This document shows positions 9,601-18,600 of a stretch of DNA of 49,900 nucleotides, one piece after another. This stretch comes from Chrysochromulina parva (taxonomy: Eukaryota > Haptophyta > Prymnesiales > Chrysochromulinaceae). The notes beneath the pieces were generated by a model. It saw nothing but the letters and a program-made list of their open reading frames with translations. It made no database searches and was not told where the DNA came from. The stretch is from NCBI GenBank assembly GCA_002887195.1, contig PJAB01000059.1, positions 1 to 49,900 of the forward strand. Reading direction: 5' to 3'. Position 1 is the first letter of the stretch; the number at the start of each line of letters is the position of its first letter. Made by a program: the position numbers and the translations under genes.

Positions 9601-12600
9601 CCGCTTATGAAACGATGGTCGATGTGCAGGCTGCGACACCCGATCCAAAGGCGCCGCGCAAGGACACTTCGGATTCTTTGAACCCTTTTAAGCCTGCAAA
9701 CGCCGAAAAGCTACCGGCACCGGCTGGAGGTGCCTCTCTCCCGACAGCCATGTCCGGCCCGCTTCTGCCGAGCAAGGCAACGCTCGATGCGATGACCATA
9801 CCGAACCAGGTGTCCCCGAGCCTGGCTCAGAGTATCGCGCCACCGGCTGTTGCCGTCGGTGACGCTGCACTGCCCAGTGCACTTGCAGATGGCGAGAATG
9901 CTGATGCAAAGTCGCTTCCTGCCGATGCGGTCGCTGCCGCAGTGAAGATGGCGAAGGCTAAGCCAAGTGCACCAAAGGCAGCAGCCAAGTCCGATGCAGC
10001 TAAACTTAAAGTTGAGGAGAACAAGCAAGCTGAAGTCGACGAGGATGGAAAGCCCGCCCGCTCTGGATATGGTCAGCAAAAGAAAGTGAAGAAGAAGACG
10101 GAGAAGGTGGAGAAGGTAGTCGAGGTCAACCCATTTGCAAATTCGCCTCTCCTGATAGCCGTCTCGCCGCTTGTGGCGCGCCAAGGGCCTGCACTGGACA
10201 CGCCGCTTGTCGGAGAAAATAATCGCATGGCACCTGGAACGCTCGTGCGCGTGGCGCAGACTCAAGAGGTTACACGGAAAGAAGGCTCAAAGTCCATCAC
10301 TGAAAAACGCATGCTGGTTGCACTCGATGGCGATGTGGAGGCTCTGGGCTGGGTGACGGGGGTCGACAAAGAGGGCGTAGAAAATCTCAGGTTGGCTGCG
10401 TCGGGCTTTCCGCTCGTGGTCTCGACAAAGGCCCTCGTTGTACGCGAGACCGTCGCAACTGATGGCAAGAAGGTAGACGATTTGCCGCCGCAGATGTTGT
10501 TACGTGTGATGGAAAGCCAGACGACGGCCGACGGCTCCGAGAAGGCGCTCGTCTCTCGCGACGGATCCACCATCAAGGCGATTGGATGGGTTCTGGTCTT
10601 CAAGGAGGGCATGCTTGCGCGCACACTGGTGCCTGCTCCCATGCTGCAGCTTTCCTTCGACCTGCAGGTTCACACCTCACAGGCTCTGGCTCGAGCGCTC
10701 GCGATCAAGCAAGCCGGATCCCAGGTGCGCAAGCGCAAGGACGAATCCTTGCCGTCTCAGATTGCTGGCAAACGTCCTACGTTCAAACCCGACGACGGCG
10801 CGGCTAGCCGCCATACTCAAGTGAAGAAGCCCGCGACGATCATGCTCATGTTCAACTGCTTCAACGCCGCCTTTGACGTAACGAGCTGGACGGGTGACGT
10901 GCCGTTCGAAAAGTTGTCTGGCGAGACGGCTTTCGATCTCATAGCCAAGAAGAGCCGAAAGCGCGTCGGCCGTGTCAAGCTCGCAAATGAACTTGGCATG
11001 CCTTTCCTCGCCCGTGTGGAGTTCCCCGACGAGTGGGTGATGGCCGAGGAGTATGGCGTTTACAATGACGGGTGGCAAGGGCTTGCATCACTGGAGGTGG
11101 AGTTGACCTGGGGTAAGGCGGTCGCAATCATCATCGTGAAGCCATGGCTTGCGTACGGTGCCTCCACTGGCGCACGCCTACTCATCCGAAAGCTGGGTGC
11201 CAGCAGCGGGCAGTGCGCCACGATACAGCGTATCCTTGGCGACGACCGTGCCGTCGCCAGGGTCGACGGTTATTCGAAGTCCGATGGCGTCAAGGGCGAA
11301 ACTATCGTCGACCTTCAGCCAATTACCATGGTCCCTACCACATTCCCTGGCTATGCGCGCAATACGAGAGTGCTCCTACTTCACGCAAATAAGCTCGTCG
11401 ATGCGACGGTGCTCTCTTGGCTGGGTGGGTTCGACTATGTGGAGGGCAGCAGGCACATGATGAACGTCAAGGCCGTAGGCGCCGAGACTGGCACGCATGC
11501 CTGGCATGACCTGAACATGTACAATCATGTGTGCGTGCCGGATGGCATTCACGCCGTCTCGTATGAGGGCATCCGGCAGAGCTACTGCCGCAGCATCACA
11601 CAGACTGAGGACAAAGTAGAGGATGCGATCACCGGCAACTCGTTATTCATCAAGGACCAACTCATTTTCATGAATCCTGCCCTTGTGCCTGATGGCTGCT
11701 TGCCGGTGCAGTACAAGACCATCAACGACGTGCCAGCGCTCGTCACCGAGCAACTGGAGCTTTCACCGAAGCGTTCAGAGGGCTGTCACACTGCACAGCC
11801 TGTGCTCTGCCGCGCTGGGCCGGGCACCGGTAAGACATGGATGATCAAGCAATGCTTCTTCTTGCTGGCGGAGAGGCTCAGTGACCCTGCTAGCGAAGGT
11901 GTCCCCCTCGTGCCCATCATTGTGTTCGTGCAGCGCATCGTACGGCTGCTGCGTGAGCTTGGTGATGACCCTTCGGCGCTGCTGCAGGATCCGAAAGGGC
12001 TCATGCGCTGGTACATAGACAACCAGTTTGCCGACAGGAAAGAGGAGCGCACAATGCTCATGCTTGCATACGAAATGCGCGCCGTCGCGATTCTTGTGGA
12101 TGGCGTCGACGAGGCCGCAGGCATGCGCGACATCGTCGAGGCGTTTGTGCACTTCGAGCTCGTGACAGGCGGCAACCGGCTCGTTGTCACCTCGCGCCCC
12201 GAGGGCGTTGATCTTGACGACTACAAGTCGAGATTTGTCGTCATGAATCTGCTCGAGTTGTCCCAAGAGCAGCAGCGAAACGTCATCCAGATGCAACTGC
12301 AGGGCAACGACTTTTTCGAGCATCTAGTCAACATCGCCGAGTGTCGCAAGGACCTCGACGAGCGCTACAATGAGCTGTTTCGATCGGAGGCGATGCGTAC
12401 CGAAATGGAGGCGTTCAAGTTCGAGGAGGACGAGATGATGGAACGAGATCGTCGTCTGGCCAAGTTGATCGACGAAGAGAAGGCGGCACGCGCCGAGCGC
12501 GCGACTCGCGATACCGACGAGAAGGCGCCGGCGACCAAAGAAGCAAGGGCCATCGAGGAGGAGTTCGCACGCCAGGCGCGCTGGACGGCCATTCGGGAGG

Positions 12601-15600
12601 CGGTGGTCACCAACTCAAAGGTCCCCCGTGACTCTCTGACGATACGTCGTCTAACTGTGGATGGTCAGGCCGAGTTGCAGTCGTGGCTTTCCAAGGTAGA
12701 TTTGAAGAAGCGGCCGCGCTCACGATTCCTCGACACGATCCACAGCGGGATGCTCCAGCCGAGCAGAGCAGGGACGGGCCTCTTTGACGATCTTGAGTCG
12801 GAGCTTCGCAGGCTGCCCACGCCGTGCACAGCCACTCAATTAGAGCCAACTGTGCTGATGCTGGCTCAGGGCCAACCTGCAGGTCTCAAGATGGATCCCG
12901 TGGTGAGGGAGTCCCTAGCGCACCTTGGGCTACTGCGCAAAATGCCGGCGGGCGGTGGGCGGCGCGGCTCGAAGGCGGCGCAGATTCCTGCCAACGGGCT
13001 CTGGTTCCAGGTCATCCAACACACGGACGAAACGTACATGTCGATGCAGCTTCTTGCACCAACCTTAATGTATGCGCTCGGCACTGTCGCTGCACGTGCT
13101 GGCGTAAGCAAGTTCGCGCTGCAGCAGAACGAGAAGACAGGCTTGTATGTGCCTCGAAGCGCTGTGGAGACGCCAGAGCTCGAGCATCGCAGTCCTGTTG
13201 ACCTCTGGGTGCAGTCCACGACCTTGCCTGGGTCTGCAGACCAGCCGCCAGGGCCACCTGCATGGGTCGCCAAAGTAAAGCTGCACTGCGAGCACGCCGA
13301 GCAGTTCCTCCTCGTGACGCGACTGCTGGTTGCAGGCATCGAGGTGGAGATGGATGCTGAGATGATATCACTAACACTGCTGACGATGCGTAATTCGTTT
13401 CGACCGGAAGAGCTGCACCCGACGCACTATCGCAATCTGGGCTGCCACATGCTGCTCACGAGTTCGCAGGGCTCAATTGCAGTCCTCATCGAAGTCGAGC
13501 ACACAAAGTTGCTCACGCACTACAAGACCTTGGATTATGCGCAGCACTACGACTTCTTTTTCAATCGCAACGCGGAAAATCTCGGCCATGCCGAGTTCGA
13601 CACTAAGTTTGAACTCTTGCTCGTGTTTCTTGTTGAGGCGATCGGTGTGCCTGTGCTCCTCTCCCTGCTCCTGCTCACTTATTCCACCGGTGCATCTAAC
13701 AAGGACGTAGTTGACATGAACGAGCTGCCCGATGGCCGGTTGAATCTGTACAAGATGGGTATCGCCGCGGGCATCCGCAAGCGTATGCTCCTAAACGTTG
13801 CCAGCGAGAAATCGAAGCAGGACGGAAAGGATGCAAAAGGTGCCGCAGAGGTGGTTGAGGACACAAAGGACGAGGGCGCGGCTCCCCAGCGTCGTGAGAG
13901 GCGCAAAGGTGCCCTGGAGCAGGGCGGAGGCGGGATGAGCTTCTCAGCTGCGGGCCCATCCCCGGGAGGAAGTGAAAACGAGAAGACGAAGGCACCGCGA
14001 GGAGGCGCAAAGGATGAACCGGTTCTGGATCTCAACTCCATCCTCCGCGGAAAGAAAGTGCGTGTCGTAACTGGTGAGGATGATGTCGCCGAGTGCTACT
14101 CGCTCGTTGTGCGCGTGCTCGACAAGACCAAGCAGCCCGGCTTCGACCTGCGTAGCGGCATCGTGGCTGTCGTGCCCAAGTCGCACACTATGCACGCTCC
14201 GGTTACAGCGCTCGTGGAGTATGTCACCCAACCGTCGTCACAGAGCGAAGCGGCTCTCATGGAGACGTGCAAGAAGATGCTTCGGCGCGTGGCCGTCGAC
14301 AACCAGGAGAACGGACGACGCGAGTTCACCTCAAAGAACGTGGCCTGCGCCTTGGGAGGTAATCCGGAAGAGTTGGGCCTTTGGTCGCGTCTCGATCTAG
14401 ACCATGATTATGGCGTGGCTCTCTGTGCAACACTTGCGAAGCAGTCGGACAAGGCGCCAGCACAGTACCAGTTCAAGCACCTCTCCTTCCAGGAAGGTCT
14501 GTACGCCGAGCATCTGCTCATCCTCGTGACGGGCCTCGCCCCACCAGCTGGTGCTGGTTGGCACGGCTGGATGAGTGACAAGACGGCCTCCGAGTTCCTC
14601 AACAATCGGTACATGAACAACACGTGCCGCATCGCCGCGGGTACCCTAGGCTCGCTCCTGGCCCGCCAGCGCCCGAGCTGGAACTTCCGAAACGCCACCC
14701 TGACTGCAAACGGCCGTTCGGCGCTCTGGTTCATTACCAACGAGAACGAGACGGTTGAGTCGATCAACGTCTCGCAGAATGATGTGACGTTCGAGGACGT
14801 ACCAGGCATTTGCAAGATGCTCACTACATGCCCCACGTTGAAGAGCTTCGACCTGAGCGACAACGATCTGTTCAAGATGGTCGAAGTACCTCTGGCGTTC
14901 TCTCGGCTGTGCGACGCGTTGGGTAACAACCACATTCTCACTGACCTCAACCTTAACAACAATAGGCTTGGCATGGTCGGTGTGCGCATTGTGGCAAATG
15001 CGCTACGGAGCTGCGGCAACCTCAAGCGGCTCGGCCTGTCTTTTAATGAGCCCGGAGTGGACCCCGCTCTGGCAAACCTGCTCCGCGTCCACACGAGCCT
15101 TGAGACTATCGAGCTGGTCGAGAAAAACGAACGCCTTTTTCCTTCACGCGCGAAGGATGATATTGGGCGCGCACTGATTGAGAATAAGAAGAAGAAGCTC
15201 GGATTTTTGCACTGCGACATGTTCGTTCTGAGTGAGACGACGAAATCGCTCACGTGGGCTAAGGAAGCATCCACGTCTGACGCCGTGCTGCTCGCGGGTG
15301 TGCTGGCCACGAACACGACCCTGACCACCTTCAACATAGCACCCGGTGCGATTCTCGAGAACAAAGCGCGCTCCGAGCTTGGCGAGGCACTGCTCAACAA
15401 CCCCGGCTCACGTGTCGCCTTCTGCAACGATTTTGGTCTCACGTCTGGCGTCGACGTTTGCGAGTTCGACCTGTCGCGTTCCGAGCTCAAGGACGTTGAG
15501 CCCTTCCGGCTACTCGCGGGCTGCTTGAGAGGTAACCGCACGCTCACGCACGTGACGCTCAAGCAGCTCCGCATGGAGCAAATCTCGACGCTCGCGCTCG

Positions 15601-18600
15601 CGCTGCGCGGAAATGACACACTTGCTCAGCTCGACATGGTCAATGCCTCCAGGGCGGGTGGCCAGTCTGTTGTGCGGCTCCCGGTTCCCGAACTGAACGG
15701 CTCCAAGACAGGCAACGACCCGGCGCGTGTCGACCTGTCGAAGACGTGCATGGAGGGAGCGATTGGTCGCGTGGCGTGCGCGATGATTGGCACGCTCATC
15801 TCGTCGAACTCACTGCTGGAACGCCTAGACCTTTCCGACACAGGCGTCGGCATCGCAATTGGCGCCGAAGGCGAGGGAGGCCACATTCTACTGCGTCCCA
15901 TCTGCGAGTCGGCGATCTGCCCCATTAATGAGATCAATCTGACCAACGTGCAACTCAACGATAAGGCTGGCGGCAAGCTGCTGACTGCGCTGGTCACAGG
16001 CCTGGGAGATGCGGGCTCCGGGTACGATAAGATCAAATCGCTGCTTCTCTCGCGAAACGAGTTGGGCAAGCAGTTCACGACTGGTCTGAAGACTCTCCTC
16101 TGGTCGGAGCGCGCACCTTGCGTGCTGCAAAGGCTAGACCTCTCTTTCAACCTCGCGATCGATGGCTATGAGATGGGACTTGCCCTCAAGCGCAACGAAT
16201 CACTCACCTCCATTGACTTCCGTGGCGTCCCCGGCGCCAACACGAACGACATTTACAGCTTCCTGGGCAGTTTCTTTCTGCAGGAGGACTGCAACTGCCG
16301 GGTTGGGTTCCTGTCTTGCGATGCATTCCAGGTGGAGCCCAACCAGGACGAGCTCGTCCTCAGCACATCCGCCGCTAAGAGAGAAGCAAGTGCCCAAGCG
16401 ATTCCGTTGGTAGAGGGCGGCGCAGCCACAGCCGCGCCTGGGACCACAGCAGGGCCTGCGAAGGCGTCGAAGAACAATCAGGGCACGAAGCAAAATCCTG
16501 TGATATTGCTTCTCGCAGGTGTTATCAGGTTCAATATGTCGCTCAAGAGTCTGATCGTGGCGGACACCGGTCTTGACGACGCGGCGGCGGCCAGCTTCGC
16601 GACCGCTCTCAAGGACAACAAAACCCTCCAGCATCTCGATTTGTCGGGGAACGCTGAGATCGGCGCTGCCGGCATCCGAAGCATTGCTGAAGCAATAAGG
16701 GCTCATCCTCTCCTCTCAACGACCAAGGTCGATGGCAAGCCGCTTCCGATCGCACAGCTTTGCGGCGCCAATAGCTCCGAAGTCTCTCTCGACTTCACAG
16801 ACTGGGGCCTTGGAGCGCCCTCGGGCCTCATGATCGGCGCGATCCTCCTGTCTAATCGGCAGATACTCAACTTGAACTTGAAGGGCAACCAAGCCTTCGG
16901 GACTGAGGGTATCAGGGCCATTGTTGAAGGATGCGTCCAGGCGCCGCTCAAGGTGTTGGATGTCACAAAGACTGGGCTGGGGGGCGAAGCCGACGACGTG
17001 ATGCGGGCTCTGTCCGTCTCTATATGCCGCACTCTGGGTGTGCTGTCCGAGCTCCGTATGGATGAGAATGATTTGGCGTGCGGCGAAGACGCCCTCGCAC
17101 CTCTTTGCAAGCTTCGAAACCTTCGCACTCTCTCGTTCGAAAAGAATCGGCTGTCAAGTATTCCGTCACTGATTGGGACGATGCTTTCGTTGCGGCGCAT
17201 TCTCCTCCATTCGAACAATTTGATGTTTCTCCCCGATTCCATCTGCCTTCTGAGCGGCCTTGAACAGCTCGATGTGCACAAGAATATGATCTCGACGCTG
17301 CCGAGCGCTATTGGTAAACTTGCAGGATTGCAGAAGCTCGACATCTCCGAAAACAAGCTGTCCGAGCTTCCAGTCTCCATTTGCGAGCTCTCCGAGACTC
17401 TTCAGCTCTCGGTGGGCCGCAACCCGCTCGAGAAGCCCTCGGTTGAGCAGGCGCGCCAGGGCGTCGGGTCCATCCGCCGATTCTATGGCTGGTCAAAATC
17501 AAAGGCCGGCGACGATGCTGCCGATACCTTGGCTCAAATGGTGGAATCGGCGCCCGAAGACGATGCCTCTTGGTTGAGCGTCTTGACCCACCCGGTGAAG
17601 CGCCCGGTCAAGAGCGAGGACACCCCGAGCCGCCATGATTGGTCGGGTGCGGGTAGCGTCATCGTCTGCTTCAACGCCAGTGGCTCCCAAATCCGCTTGG
17701 TGGACGGGGGCAGCGAGCTGGGGACCATCGCGCCAAGCGACTCGGTCGAACTCGTTACCCTCTTCAACCTACAAGCCATCGGTCGTGTGCGTCCAGCTCG
17801 CACTCCCAGTGAGAAACCGGCAGACCGGCTCGAGTTGTACAATCAGTGGCTGCCCTGGCGTGTACAGGAGGTCTCTGCAGGCGAGAAAATACGAATGGCC
17901 GTGTACACGCGGTCCAATGCATTACGTGGATCGAAGGCCACCCCTTTGCTCGTGCTTGCCCCGTGGATAGCGTACAGTTGCTCCGTAGGCGCGCGGCTGA
18001 AGATGGCATCCGGGTTTGTCACGGTCGTCGACATCAGACCAGACGACACGTGCAAGATCCTGCGCGACAACGACGCAGCGGACATTAAGGAGACCATTGA
18101 CCCCCGGCCGGACAACGTAAGTCGCGCTGCATCGGCGTCATACAAACCTGGACAGAAGTTGGTGCTCATGGAGCAGGGTGTGCTGGTTGACGCTGTCGTC
18201 GAGGAATGGCTTGGTGCGCGCCGCGGATCTCGGCATCGCTTGCGGCTGAGCCTCAAGGGTGACGCTGTCACCAAAGCGGCCGATGCGCTAGTCAAGCGGC
18301 TCGCCGGGAAGAAGAGGCTCCCTGGCGAGAAGGGGAAGATGACCATTGAGATGGATCTCAATGAGCTCAACCATGCCAAGCTCCTCTTTGCGACCGGCAC
18401 CAAGTACGAGGACGCGCGTAGCAGCTACCTTGAGAAATTCTGCCCGAAGTACGCGAATATCACTGACGAGGCGACCTTGATGCAGCTGCAGGTCGCCGAC
18501 CAGCGCGTGTCCGTGCGCGCCAAGGTTCTGGAGGTGGCAGAGGCACCTGTTGCCGTAAAGCCAGGGATGCCGCCGCCGCCGCCGGCGGCCCCAACAGAGA

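Noticed and set aside
14408..15619. 403-codon open frame antisense to the NLR-like gene
   Set aside because: Ser/Arg-rich, no domain, fully antisense to an LRR-coding region; long shadow frames are expected in GC-rich DNA.
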